NCBI GenBank assembly: GCA_015489065.1
Contig: WGAO01000080.1
Span: forward strand, 1 to 36,756
Length of the DNA stretch: 36,756 bases
Direction of reading: 5' to 3'
Source: Thermotogaceae bacterium
GTDB taxonomy: Bacteria; Thermotogota; Thermotogae; Thermotogales; Thermotogaceae
Shown: piece by piece, positions 15,059 through 22,763 of the stretch
Numbering within the stretch: position 1 is the stretch's first letter
Layout of the letters: every line of letters starts with the position of its first letter
Translations under genes and position numbers: made by a program
Notes under the pieces: model-generated
What the model was told of the DNA's origin: nothing
The model's database searches: none
Seen by the model: only the letters and a program-made list of their open reading frames with translations

Positions 15059-17041
15059 CTGAGATTCAAACTCTCAAGCGAATTCAAACCAACGGGTGAT
15101 CAGCCACAGGCTATTGAAAAACTGGTGGAAGGCTTAAGAAAGGGATACAGATTCCAAACACTCCTCGGCGTCACAGGAAGTGGAAAGACATTTACCATGG
15201 CAAATGTAATAGAGCAAATAGAAAAGCCCACACTCATAATATCTCCAAACAAAACCTTAGCCGCACAGCTCTACAGCGAATTCAAAAGATTCTTTCCAGA
15301 AAACAGAGTAGAGTACTTCATAAGTTACTATGATTACTATCAACCAGAGGCTTATATACCACAGAAGGATCTGTATATAGAAAAGGACGCAAAGATAAAC
15401 GACATAATAGCAAGGATGAGAATGTCTACATTTGAGGCCCTCAGAACACGAAGAGATGTAGTAGTGGTGGCATCGGTATCGGCAATTTACAACTGTGGAG
15501 ATCCAGAGGACTTCGATGTTCTAAACATAAAATTGGCGAGAGGAATGGAGATTGATCCAATTGAAATATCCCGAAAGCTAGCAAGGATAGGATACAGAAG
15601 AACTGACTCAATCAGTACTGAAGGATCTTTCAAAATAAAAGGGGATATAGTAGAAATATATCCAACGTACACTGATGATGCTTTTAGAATAGAACTCTTC
15701 GGGGATGAAATAGACCTTATACAGAGAATTGACAGGATGAACAAAACTCCACTTGAGGATCTCGACAAATTGACGATATACCCCGCAAAAGAATTTATAA
15801 CAACAGAAGAAAAGATAAAGGCGGCTGTGAAGTCGATAAGAGAAGAGTTAAACGAAAGAATTGAAGAGCTCAAAAAAGAAGGAAGGCTATTAGAAGCTCA
15901 GAGACTTGAGCAGAGAACTTTAGCAGATATCGAACTCCTTGAAACTATGGGATACTGTCCAGGGATAGAGAATTACTCAAGGCATTTTGACGGAAGAGCT
16001 CCTGGAGATCCACCATATACACTTCTTGACTACTTTGACGACGACTTTCTGGTATTCATAGACGAATCACACCTGACGATCCCTCAACTCCGAGCGATGT
16101 ACAACGGTGACAGATCAAGAAAGAAAACGCTCGTTGAATATGGATTCCGTCTTCCATCAGCTCTCGACAACCGTCCTCTGAAATTTGAAGAATTCTTATC
16201 CAAAGTAAATCAAGTGATTTTTGTCTCGGCAACACCTGGAGACTTCGAAAGAAATGTATCAGAGCAAATAGTTGAGCAGATAATAAGACCAACCGGTCTT
16301 GTGGACCCTGAGGTGGTGATATATCCCACAAAAGGACAAATAGACAGACTCCTCTTTGAAATAAAAATGGTAAAAGAGAGAGGGGAGAGAGCAATTGTCA
16401 TAGTTCTGACCAAGAAGATGGCAGAGAGGCTCTCCGAGTATTTTATCGATATGGGAATAAGATCTATATATCTTCACTCAGAACTCGACGCGATAAAGCG
16501 TGTGGAGACGCTCAAAAAGCTCAGAAGGGGAGATGTAGATGTAATAGTGGGTGTTAATCTTCTTAGAGAAGGGCTCGATCTCCCAGAAGTATCACTCGTT
16601 ACGATAATGGACGCCGATGTTGAAGGATTTCTGAGATCCGAGACAACTCTCATACAAATAATAGGAAGGGTGGCAAGGAATGTAAACGGAAAGGTAATAA
16701 TGTTCGCAGACAGGATAACTCCATCTATGAAAAGAGCAATAGATGAAACCAATAGGAGGAGAAAGATCCAAATGGAGTACAACAAAAAGCACGGGATAAC
16801 TCCGAAAAGCATTGTGAAACCTATGGAGATAGAGGTGTTCGAAAAATTCATGCAGAAAGATGATGAAAAATATCCAGAATTGGTGAAATCCGTACTTGCT
16901 TTTAGGGAACACCTGTCAATAGATGAATACGCCGCTGTACTTGAGGAAGAGATGTACAGAGCCGCATCAGAACTCAGATATGAAGATGCTGCGCTGTTAA
17001 GAGATGAGTTATACAAAATCAAAGAGAAGATGAAAAAGTAA
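15059..17041 (+). CDS. uvrB: Excinuclease ABC subunit B
   Basis: UvrB is the damage-verifying helicase-like subunit of nucleotide excision repair. The in-frame sequence between the previous stop (15050-15052) and the first ATG/GTG/TTG (GTG 15125) encodes the conserved N-terminus '[20 protein letters not shown]', including the Q motif needed for ATP binding, so translation must start upstream. The only plausible start is CTG 15059, placed six bases after AGAGGTGA; this gives 660 residues, the usual length. Walker A 'GVTGSGKT' is at 38-45, the damage-probing hairpin '[12 protein letters not shown]' at ~90-101, the DEAD-type box 'FIDESH' near 340, and a C-terminal UVR motif occupies the last ~35 residues. 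Confidence 0.95.
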   Translation: MRFKLSSEFKPTGDQPQAIEKLVEGLRKGYRFQTLLGVTGSGKTFTMANVIEQIEKPTLIISPNKTLAAQLYSEFKRFFPENRVEYFISYYDYYQPEAYIPQKDLYIEKDAKINDIIARMRMSTFEALRTRRDVVVVASVSAIYNCGDPEDFDVLNIKLARGMEIDPIEISRKLARIGYRRTDSISTEGSFKIKGDIVEIYPTYTDDAFRIELFGDEIDLIQRIDRMNKTPLEDLDKLTIYPAKEFITTEEKIKAAVKSIREELNERIEELKKEGRLLEAQRLEQRTLADIELLETMGYCPGIENYSRHFDGRAPGDPPYTLLDYFDDDFLVFIDESHLTIPQLRAMYNGDRSRKKTLVEYGFRLPSALDNRPLKFEEFLSKVNQVIFVSATPGDFERNVSEQIVEQIIRPTGLVDPEVVIYPTKGQIDRLLFEIKMVKERGERAIVIVLTKKMAERLSEYFIDMGIRSIYLHSELDAIKRVETLKKLRRGDVDVIVGVNLLREGLDLPEVSLVTIMDADVEGFLRSETTLIQIIGRVARNVNGKVIMFADRITPSMKRAIDETNRRRKIQMEYNKKHGITPKSIVKPMEIEVFEKFMQKDDEKYPELVKSVLAFREHLSIDEYAAVLEEEMYRAASELRYEDAALLRDELYKIKEKMKK

Positions 17042-17054
17042 CAACCACCTCTAT

Positions 17055-17083
17055 TTGCAAGCCGTGATAATTTCATGTATAAA
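17055..17083 (+). promoter_or_regulatory. Promoter of the MATE-degV unit
   Basis: TTGCAA (17055-17060) and TATAAA (17078-17083) are separated by exactly 17 bases, a good sigma-A-type promoter between uvrB and the MATE gene. The implied transcript starts near 17090. The TTG of the -35 box is an in-frame potential start for the MATE ORF, but it would lie upstream of the transcription start and is rejected. Confidence 0.7.
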
Positions 17084-17111
17084 AAATAGCAGGAGAATAG
17101 GAGGGATCTTT

Positions 17112-18455
17112 CTGTCCCGAACGAGAGTCGATGTATTCAACACACCAATCCCAAAAGCATTACTGAAGCTAGCTTGGCCAATAATGATAACTCAGATATT
17201 CCAAACTGTTTATAACATGACAGACGCTTTCTGGCTTGGAAAGTTGGGTAAAGTGAAATTCAGTGCTCCGACTGTATCGTTTCCCGTCATATTCATATTT
17301 ATGTCCTTTGCTTTTGGTTTGTCGTCAGCTGGTACTGCGCTCGTTTCTCAGCACATAGGAGCCTCAAATCAAAGAGATGCCGAAAAGAGTGCCATGCAGA
17401 CTCTTACATCGAGTCTTTTATTATCAATAGCGCTTGGAGCTTTCGGATTCTTCTCGGCTGACTGGATTCTCTCAATTTTGAATATAGAAGAAGTTTTAAG
17501 ACCGTACGCAGAAGAGTATTTGAAAATCATTTTTTTGGGTCTCCCAATAACCTTTCTGATGTTTTCATCCCAAGCTGTAGTTAGAGGATGGGGAGATACC
17601 ATTTTCACTATGAAGGTGATGATGATTTCCGTAATGACGAATGTGATACTAGATCCATTCATGATATTTGGAATCGGATTCCCAAAAATGGAAGTCAAAG
17701 GTGCGGCACTCGCAACAGTGATTTCAAGATCCGTAGCGGTAATCTACAGCATATACACTCTGATGAGTGGAAAGCTTGGCTTCAAAATACACATTGAAGA
17801 TATAAAACCAGACATGAAAATAATAGGAAAGATATTCAGAATAGGGATTCCCGGCGCTATAGGTCAGGCTGTCACAGCGAGTGGATTCGCAGTCGTAATG
17901 GGAGTGATATCGAGGTTCGGCCCGGCGGTTGTAAGCGCGTACGGCATCGGAAACAGGATATCCTCTGCACTTTCTATGATAGGATTCGCAATATCTGGAG
18001 CTGTTACAACTATGGTGGGACAATTTTTGGGTGCAAGGGATATTAAGAGAGTTGATGAGACTGTCAGATGGGGATTCATAGAGACTTTCATAATAGTCGG
18101 AGCTATGGCACTACTTTTGTTTTTTTTCGGAGATTTGGTCACTAAGTTTTTCATAAACGATCCAGAAGTCATAAAGCTCGGAGAGATATATTTTCATCTA
18201 GTATCCTTTTCAATTCCACTTTTTGCGATGATGTCGATAGTCATGGGTGCTTTCAACGGCGCTGGGAAGACTTTCTTAGTGGCCACGATAAATGTGATAC
18301 GGCTCTGGGGGGTCAGAGTCCCCCTAGTTTTCTGGATGGCAAAACTCTTTGGATTTAAGGGGATATTTTACGCCATGGCAATAAGCAACGCCCTGGCTCT
18401 TCTTCTCGGATACGCCATACTCAAGCTCGTGAGGTGGAAGGAGGCGGTAATATGA
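17112..18455 (+). CDS. MATE-family multidrug/cation antiporter
   Basis: The product is a 12-helix inner-membrane antiporter of the NorM/DinF type. I start it at CTG 17112, six bases after AGGAGGG, which gives 447 residues and the typical N-terminus '(M)SRTRVDVFNTPIPKALLKLA', followed by 'WPIMITQIFQTVYNMTDAFW', a clear MATE helix-1 motif. In-frame TTG 17055 and GTG 17064 lie in or next to the promoter and have no SD. A second-half repeat with 'GIPGAIGQAVTASGFAVVMG' shows the internal duplication. Substrate is probably a drug or metabolite exchanged for Na+ or H+. The gene overlaps degV by ATGA. Confidence 0.93.
   Translation: MSRTRVDVFNTPIPKALLKLAWPIMITQIFQTVYNMTDAFWLGKLGKVKFSAPTVSFPVIFIFMSFAFGLSSAGTALVSQHIGASNQRDAEKSAMQTLTSSLLLSIALGAFGFFSADWILSILNIEEVLRPYAEEYLKIIFLGLPITFLMFSSQAVVRGWGDTIFTMKVMMISVMTNVILDPFMIFGIGFPKMEVKGAALATVISRSVAVIYSIYTLMSGKLGFKIHIEDIKPDMKIIGKIFRIGIPGAIGQAVTASGFAVVMGVISRFGPAVVSAYGIGNRISSALSMIGFAISGAVTTMVGQFLGARDIKRVDETVRWGFIETFIIVGAMALLLFFFGDLVTKFFINDPEVIKLGEIYFHLVSFSIPLFAMMSIVMGAFNGAGKTFLVATINVIRLWGVRVPLVFWMAKLFGFKGIFYAMAISNALALLLGYAILKLVRWKEAVI
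18305..18333 (+). terminator. Terminator-like hairpin inside the MATE gene
   Basis: The arms CTGGGGGG (18305-18312) and CCCCCTAG (18320-18327) pair over eight positions, including one G-T wobble, around a seven-base loop. They are followed by TTTTCT (18328-18333). The form is that of an intrinsic terminator, but it lies inside the coding region, about 120 bases before degV. Confidence 0.4.
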
Positions 18456-19243
18456 AGATAGTTATAGACAGTACACTAGATGTTTCTGATGATCTTAGAA
18501 AGTTCGTCACAGTTGTTCCGTTGAATGTCGAGATAGCCGGGCATAGATTTAAAGATGAAAAACCCCTTGAAGAAGTTTTTGAAATCATGAGAAAGAGCAA
18601 ATCTTTTGCAAAGACTAGTCAACCGTCACCAAAAGACTTTGAAGCAGCATATTCAGAACTTCTAAAAGAGGGGGATTGGATACTTTCAATTCATATATCA
18701 AGCAAATTGAGCGGGACATACAACAGCGCCAGAATCGCCTCTGAAAAATTCAAGGGAAAAGTCTTCGTCTTCGACAGCATGTCAGCCTCAATTGCGGGAC
18801 ATATATTGGTAAAAGAGGCGTTGAAACTATCAAATGAGAATCCCGAAAAAGTTTTAAGAGAGCTGAAGATAGTCAGAGATTCTACGAAATTTTATCTGAC
18901 AGTCGATAATCTTGAATTTCTGAAAAGAAGTGGAAGACTCAAAGGAGTGGAATCGATCGTGAGCTCTATACTGAAATTAAGGCCTCTTATAGAAGTTGTA
19001 GAAGGCGCTCTAAAAACAAAGAAAGTTCACAGAGGAAATGCAAAAGTCTTAAAAGACATGAAAAAGCTCATGGAAAATGCAAAAGAGATCATCGTAGGTC
19101 ATATACTCAACCCTCAAGTGGCAAATGAGTTGAAGAAGCATGCAGACTCACTCGGTATACCATCAGAAATCATCGCAGTTCGTTCCTGCGCTCTCTCTGT
19201 ACACCTCGGTCCAAAAGCTTATGGAATAGCGCTCAGAATGTAA
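18452..19243 (+). CDS. DegV-family fatty-acid-binding protein
   Basis: I start at ATG 18452, which overlaps the MATE stop by ATGA and has GGAGG eight bases upstream; the in-frame GTG 18434 lies inside MATE. The 263-residue protein has the DegV pattern: 'MKIVIDSTLDVSDDL' at the start, 'FAKTSQPSPKDF' (T-S-Q-P-S, lipid head-group contact), 'HISSKLSGTYNSA' near residue 88, and 'FYLTVDNLEFLKRSGRL' near 146. These proteins bind fatty acids and, in Firmicutes, act as FakB partners of a fatty-acid kinase (FakA). No fakA gene is adjacent. Its 3' end overlaps the convergent CsgG-like gene by 11 bases. Confidence 0.9.
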   Translation: MKIVIDSTLDVSDDLRKFVTVVPLNVEIAGHRFKDEKPLEEVFEIMRKSKSFAKTSQPSPKDFEAAYSELLKEGDWILSIHISSKLSGTYNSARIASEKFKGKVFVFDSMSASIAGHILVKEALKLSNENPEKVLRELKIVRDSTKFYLTVDNLEFLKRSGRLKGVESIVSSILKLRPLIEVVEGALKTKKVHRGNAKVLKDMKKLMENAKEIIVGHILNPQVANELKKHADSLGIPSEIIAVRSCALSVHLGPKAYGIALRM

Positions 19244-20042
19244 ATGATAGCGAAATTCCAGGGAACATGAAATCGAATACAGAGAGCTCAATTGGACCTA
19301 GTTTTAATCCTCCCTCTATGTATGGTATGAACAGCATGACAGTTCCTATCTCTCCATACAGCACTCCAAAATATTTTCTGTAAAACCCTCCCAAGAGTAA
19401 GTTCACTCCGTATGCAGTATCACCCTTGAAAACTCCGTATCTGAGCATGGGAATATACCATTCCTGAAGATAATCATAATATTCATCATAGGTGTAAACA
19501 TAATAGACGCCAAAAGATAAAAACGATTCCTTCCCTCTATTTTTCGTTGGTTTTACAGCGAGTTTTTCTCTCTTTATCTTGTATATACCGTGCTTTCCAT
19601 ACCTTATCTCTGACACTATTCTTTTGATTGCTTTATCGACTTCCGGTGCAGGAACATTCGAAGCATCGGCAAAGACTATCTCTCCGCTATCCACATCAAT
19701 TATTTTTACACTGACAGTTACATAGCCATGCTTTCCAAAAGACTTCTCAACACTTCCAAAAACGACATATTTAGATCCTATCATCCTTCCAAAATCTTCC
19801 GGCTGCACCAATCCCATATCCGATAGTTTTCTCTCTTTCAATATGAGCTTTATATCATCCCTTGTGAGAACCTTGAAATACCCTAAATCCATTAAGGCGC
19901 TTTCCAAAACGGAATTCAAAGACGCTATATCTCTTTTAGAAAAGGTCTGAGACTTGAAACCGTACACCGCGAGTTTTGGCTGATCCAAAGCGAAAATAGA
20001 AAAAGCCACCACGGTAAAAATCAAAAAAAGTATTTTTCTCAT
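19233..20042 (-). CDS. Exported CsgG-domain protein with possible beta-barrel C-terminus
   Basis: The 269-residue product has a classical signal peptide (MRKILFLIFTVVAFSIFA) without a lipobox cysteine. Residues ~22-135 match the CsgG/TolB-N-type fold: 'KLAVYGFKSQ', a helix, 'DLGYFKVLTRDDIKLILKE', 'GSKYVVFGSVEKS' and 'VSVKIIDVDSGEIVFADA'. Residues ~165-269 are rich in Tyr, Gly and Phe with alternating strands and end in Phe, as in outer-membrane proteins. I infer a location in the outer envelope (toga) or periplasm; no curli genes are nearby. ATG 20042 has a GGGGGGA SD. It is the last gene of the csrA operon. Confidence 0.7.
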   Translation of the reverse strand: MRKILFLIFTVVAFSIFALDQPKLAVYGFKSQTFSKRDIASLNSVLESALMDLGYFKVLTRDDIKLILKERKLSDMGLVQPEDFGRMIGSKYVVFGSVEKSFGKHGYVTVSVKIIDVDSGEIVFADASNVPAPEVDKAIKRIVSEIRYGKHGIYKIKREKLAVKPTKNRGKESFLSFGVYYVYTYDEYYDYLQEWYIPMLRYGVFKGDTAYGVNLLLGGFYRKYFGVLYGEIGTVMLFIPYIEGGLKLGPIELSVFDFMFPGISLSFTF

Positions 20043-20052
20043 GCAATCCCCC

Positions 20053-20505
20053 CTATCTAGAGTACTTCATGTACTCTCTCATCTTTCTCTCCATCTCTCT
20101 CTTTTTTATATCCTCTCTTTTGTCGTATTTTTTCTTTCCTCTGGCAAGCGCTATCTCAACTTTCGCTATCCCACGATCATTAAAGTATATCTTCGTTGGA
20201 ATGAGAGTTAGCCCTCTCTCTTGGAGCTTTCCAGTGAGTCTCTTTATTTCCCTTTTGTGAAGGAGTAATTTCCTAGGACGCTCTGGATCATGGTTGAATA
20301 CCCTGGATGCATGATCATAAGGTGCTATGTGAAGGTTTAAAAGCCACACTTCTCCGTCCTTTATCCTGCAGAAAGAATCCTTAAAGGAAACCCTTCCCTC
20401 TCTAAGAGATTTAACCTCAGTTCCCTTTAGAGCTATTCCAGCTTCTATTCTCTCCAAAATCTCAAAATCTCTTTGGGCTTTTTTGTTTATGGCAACTACC
20501 TTCAA
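20053..20505 (-). CDS. smpB: SsrA-binding protein SmpB
   Basis: SmpB binds tmRNA and delivers it to stalled ribosomes for trans-translation. The 150-residue length and the motifs are standard: '[20 protein letters not shown]' near residue 22, '[20 protein letters not shown]' near 55, '[13 protein letters not shown]', and the basic C-terminal tail '[19 protein letters not shown]' that enters the mRNA channel. The start is TTG 20505, overlapping the yraN stop by TTGA. No ssrA gene was seen in the window. Confidence 0.97.
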   Translation of the reverse strand: MKVVAINKKAQRDFEILERIEAGIALKGTEVKSLREGRVSFKDSFCRIKDGEVWLLNLHIAPYDHASRVFNHDPERPRKLLLHKREIKRLTGKLQERGLTLIPTKIYFNDRGIAKVEIALARGKKKYDKREDIKKREMERKMREYMKYSR

Positions 20506-20813
20506 AATTCCACACCCTCTATATGAATTATTCCATCATCTCTAACTTCAACGACATCCAATCTCACACTTTCAAAATCCCCGAACTTCTCCATATACCT
20601 GGAAGCTGCTATTTCTATTTTCGCAAGCTTCTTTTTGTCTACTCTAAACCTTCCTTCAACTCCATATTTAACTTCAACAAAAACAAGCGTTCTCCCTTTC
20701 GTGGCGATTATATCTATTTCTCCTAGCCTTGTTCGGAAATTTCTATCCAAAATCTTATATCCGCATCTTTTAAGGTAACTCGCGGCTAAATCTTCTCCTA
20801 ATTTTCCCTTCAG
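20502..20813 (-). CDS. YraN/UPF0102 nuclease-like protein
   Basis: The family core is clear: '[20 protein letters not shown]', '[15 protein letters not shown]' (G-E-I-D) and 'LVFVEVKYG' (V-E-V-K), i.e. the D..E-x-K pattern of Holliday-resolvase-like endonucleases. The only canonical in-frame start is ATG 20924, which would place 37 unconserved residues inside gatC. I prefer CTG at 20813-20811, which overlaps the gatC stop as CTGA, the same geometry as the ATGA junctions elsewhere, and puts the start right before the conserved region (103 residues). No good SD is visible, so coupling to gatC is assumed. The function of the family is not established. Confidence 0.82.
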   Translation of the reverse strand: MKGKLGEDLAASYLKRCGYKILDRNFRTRLGEIDIIATKGRTLVFVEVKYGVEGRFRVDKKKLAKIEIAASRYMEKFGDFESVRLDVVEVRDDGIIHIEGVEF

Positions 20814-21097
20814 CCGAGTATGGGCGGAACGATGAGATGATTTCCCGCTCTCTCTGGGAAGTTCTTCCTTATTTTTTCTGAATCGAATTCTCTCACCTCT
20901 GAACCTCTCATTGGAGCACTCCACTCAACAGGAGTATACATGGGATCAACTGTCGAAACATCGACCTCATCAAGCATTTTCATATAGTCTAGTATTTCCT
21001 GAAGGTCTTCCCTAAGCTTTTCTTCCTCCTCGGTTGTCAGGCCCATTCTTGCTAGGTTTTCCAGCTTTCTTATCAGATCCTCCGTCACTTTTACCAA
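20810..21097 (-). CDS. gatC: Asp-tRNA(Asn)/Glu-tRNA(Gln) amidotransferase subunit C
   Basis: GatC is the small linking subunit of GatCAB, which converts misacylated Glu-tRNAGln or Asp-tRNAAsn. The 95-residue product has the typical 'VTEDLIRKLENLARMGLTTEEEEKLREDLQEILDYM' helical start and 'TVDPMYTPVEWSAPMRGSEV' middle (family: P-x-x-h-x-x-x-x-x-L-R-x-D). The start is TTG 21097, five or six bases after AGGGGTGAT. It overlaps csrA by 86 bases in another frame. gatA and gatB are not in the window. Confidence 0.92.
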   Translation of the reverse strand: MVKVTEDLIRKLENLARMGLTTEEEEKLREDLQEILDYMKMLDEVDVSTVDPMYTPVEWSAPMRGSEVREFDSEKIRKNFPERAGNHLIVPPILG

Positions 21098-21311
21098 GAT
21101 TTATCACCCCTTTTAACTCCATAACACCGCTCCTGACAGCTTGAAGGTTTTCCAGCATTATTCTTTCGTAGAGCTCTTTTCTGTACACCTTAAATTCACG
21201 GGGAGCCTCTATCCCTAATTTCACTGTATTTCTTTCCACCTTAAGAACCTTTACTTCTATGTTTCCACCTATTAGTATACTCTCTCCGGCTTTTCTTGAG
21301 AGAACAAGCAC
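21012..21311 (-). CDS. csrA: Carbon storage regulator CsrA with extended tail
   Basis: CsrA binds GGA motifs in mRNA leaders and blocks or stabilises messages, often for flagellar or carbon genes. Residues 1-62 are canonical: 'MLVLSRKAGESILIGGNIEV', 'VKLGIEAPREFKVYRKELYE'. The 99-residue product then carries an unusual 37-residue tail rich in Gly, Lys, Asp and Arg (GGSDKKAGKPSKNG...), encoded where gatC begins in another frame. GTG 21311 follows a GGGGGTG SD. It is first in the minus-strand operon with gatC, yraN, smpB and the CsgG-like gene. Confidence 0.94.
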   Translation of the reverse strand: MLVLSRKAGESILIGGNIEVKVLKVERNTVKLGIEAPREFKVYRKELYERIMLENLQAVRSGVMELKGVINLGKSDGGSDKKAGKPSKNGPDNRGGRKA

Positions 21312-21326
21312 ACATACACCCCCAGA

Positions 21327-21339
21327 TGATATGATATCA
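21327..21339. promoter_or_regulatory. Overlapping divergent -10 elements of csrA and DUF2905 genes
   Basis: On the plus strand, TG-A-TATGAT (21327-21335) is an extended -10 for the DUF2905 gene. On the minus strand, TG-A-TATCAT (21339 down to 21331) is an extended -10 for csrA. The two hexamers share five bases, so RNA polymerase could occupy only one direction at a time. Neither has a convincing -35. Predicted leaders are very short, about 15 bases each. Confidence 0.5.
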
Positions 21340-21356
21340 CAACTGGAGGTGAGGTT

Positions 21357-21575
21357 GTGGCGGAGCTTGGGAAGTTTTTGATAGTTTTAGGGATCATAGC
21401 AGTGGGGCTTGGAGTGATCTTTCTGTTTTGGGGAAAGATACCGTATATAGGAAAGCTTCCGGGAGATATTGTCATAAAAAAGGGAAACTTCGTATTCTAT
21501 TTTCCTCTGACAACATCGATAATAGTTAGTATTGTGTTGAGCCTAATACTGTACTTCATCTCCAAAATTAGATGA
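21357..21575 (+). CDS. DUF2905 small membrane protein
   Basis: The 72-residue protein has two helices separated by the family hallmark 'GKIPYIGKLPGDIVIKKGNF' (G-x-L-P-G-D-I-x-x-x-x-G-N-x-x-F-Y-F-P). GTG 21357 follows GGAGGTGAG. The family is widespread in Thermotogota, Firmicutes and others but has no assigned function. It is the first gene of the plus-strand run through OPT and diverges from csrA. Confidence 0.9.
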   Translation: MAELGKFLIVLGIIAVGLGVIFLFWGKIPYIGKLPGDIVIKKGNFVFYFPLTTSIIVSIVLSLILYFISKIR

Positions 21576-21581
21576 TAAAAT
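21573..21581 (+). promoter_or_regulatory. Possible extended -10 promoter upstream of ompH
   Basis: TG-A-TAAAAT at 21573-21581 overlaps the DUF2905 stop and would start transcription near 21588, giving a very short leader for ompH. No good -35 is visible at 16-18 bases. Confidence 0.35.
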
Positions 21582-21600
21582 ACCACCGGAGGTGATGAAT

Positions 21601-22068
21601 TTGAGAAAGCTCTTACTCATTTTGACAATAGCGGCGGGAATATTAATACTCGTCGCGGCGGAGAGCTCTACTCCAAAGATAGCCGTGGTAGATGTTGCAA
21701 AAGCTGCACAGCAGTACAACAAAATGAAGGAATTAAACGCCAACTACAAAAAGGACTTTCAGTTCTACAAGAGTAAGCTGGATGAGATTCAAAAAGAGAT
21801 AGAAGAGATGAAAATCAAAGGAGCTCCAAAAGAAGAAATAGAAAAGAAGCAGCAAGAGTACCTGCAAAAAAAACAACTCTTTGAAGGGATGCTCCAGCAG
21901 GAGTACAACCCGAAGATCCAGGCGGTACTCAACGAAGTCGTTGAAAAGGCAAAAGAATTTGCCAAAGAAAAGGGCGTGGATATCCTGATCGGTCAGGGAG
22001 TCGTATACGCAAAAGAGGACTACGATCTAACGCAGCAGTTTGTAGATTATCTCAACTCACAAAAATGA
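21601..22068 (+). CDS. OmpH/Skp-family periplasmic chaperone
   Basis: I start at TTG 21601, five bases after GGAGGTGA; in-frame GTG 21592 overlaps the SD itself. The 155-residue protein has a signal peptide (residues 1-22, ending 'LILVAAES') and the OmpH plan: 'KIAVVDVAKAAQQYNKMKEL' strand/helix, a long charged coiled coil ('EIQKEIEEMKIKGAPKEEIE'), and a final 'KGVDILIGQGVVYAKEDYDLT' that matches the family's '...vl...g.vlya....DiT'. Skp proteins carry unfolded outer-membrane proteins across the periplasm. Here it would serve the toga or outer sheath. Confidence 0.87.
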   Translation: MRKLLLILTIAAGILILVAAESSTPKIAVVDVAKAAQQYNKMKELNANYKKDFQFYKSKLDEIQKEIEEMKIKGAPKEEIEKKQQEYLQKKQLFEGMLQQEYNPKIQAVLNEVVEKAKEFAKEKGVDILIGQGVVYAKEDYDLTQQFVDYLNSQK

Positions 22069-22763
22069 TCAAAGCAATCGGACTTCGGAAACGCTTCGGA
22101 AGGAAAGAAGTTGTCAAGGGGGTGAACATAGAAGTCAGAAGAGGGGAAGTTGTGGGACTCCTAGGCCCAAACGGAGCAGGAAAGACTACCACATTTAACA
22201 TGATACTCGGAATAGTTTCGCCGTCTGCGGGACGAATTTTTTTAGATGATATTAACATCACGCATCTTCCAATCCACAAGCGTGCGAAGCTCGGTATAAC
22301 ATATCTCCAACAGGAGACTTCTGTTTTCTCTGGACTGAGCGTTATTGAAAATCTGGAGATAGTTTTGAAATTCGCAGGGGAAAAAGATGCAGAGAGAAAG
22401 GCTGAAGAAATCTTAGAAGAATTCGGAATACTGCATCTCAAGGATCAGATAGCAGACGATTTATCTGGTGGCGAGAAGAGACGCCTTGAGCTCGCACGAA
22501 TGATGACCCTTAAACCGTCTTTTCTGCTCTTGGACGAACCCTTCGTAGGAATAGATCCAAAGACGGTGAAAGATATACAGAAGATGGTAATAGAACTCAA
22601 GAGTAGAAACATGGGGATAATAATCACAGACCATAATGTCGAGGAGCTAGCTGAAGTTGTGGACATACTCTATGTGATGCACAAAGGAGAAATGATCGCA
22701 AGCGGTTCACCTGATGAGGTTCTTTCCTCCGAAGTGGTCAAGGAGGTGTATCTCGGAGAATGA
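22065..22763 (+). CDS. lptB: LptB-type ABC transporter ATPase
   Basis: The 232-residue ATPase has Walker A 'GPNGAGKTT' (~35-43), a Q-loop with 'GITYLQQETSVFSGLSVIEN' (the LptB hallmark, cf. 'YLPQEASIF..L'), signature 'LSGGEKRRLELAR', Walker B 'FLLLDEPFVGIDP' and the switch His in 'ITDHNV'. It overlaps ompH by ATGA. In Gram-negative bacteria LptB powers LPS transport with LptFG. No lptF, lptG, lptC or lptA-type gene is seen here, and Thermotogota are generally described as lacking LPS, so the partner and cargo are open. Another branched-chain-type ABC role remains possible. Confidence 0.85.
   Translation: MIKAIGLRKRFGRKEVVKGVNIEVRRGEVVGLLGPNGAGKTTTFNMILGIVSPSAGRIFLDDINITHLPIHKRAKLGITYLQQETSVFSGLSVIENLEIVLKFAGEKDAERKAEEILEEFGILHLKDQIADDLSGGEKRRLELARMMTLKPSFLLLDEPFVGIDPKTVKDIQKMVIELKSRNMGIIITDHNVEELAEVVDILYVMHKGEMIASGSPDEVLSSEVVKEVYLGE

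Noticed and set aside
17055-17066. TTG 17055 or GTG 17064 as the start of the MATE gene.
   Set aside because: TTG 17055 is part of the -35 box. Both lie upstream of the expected transcript start and have no SD.
16474-17076. A 200-codon minus-strand open frame inside uvrB.
   Set aside because: It lies opposite conserved UvrB motifs, and its serine/isoleucine-rich translation is typical of an antisense shadow.
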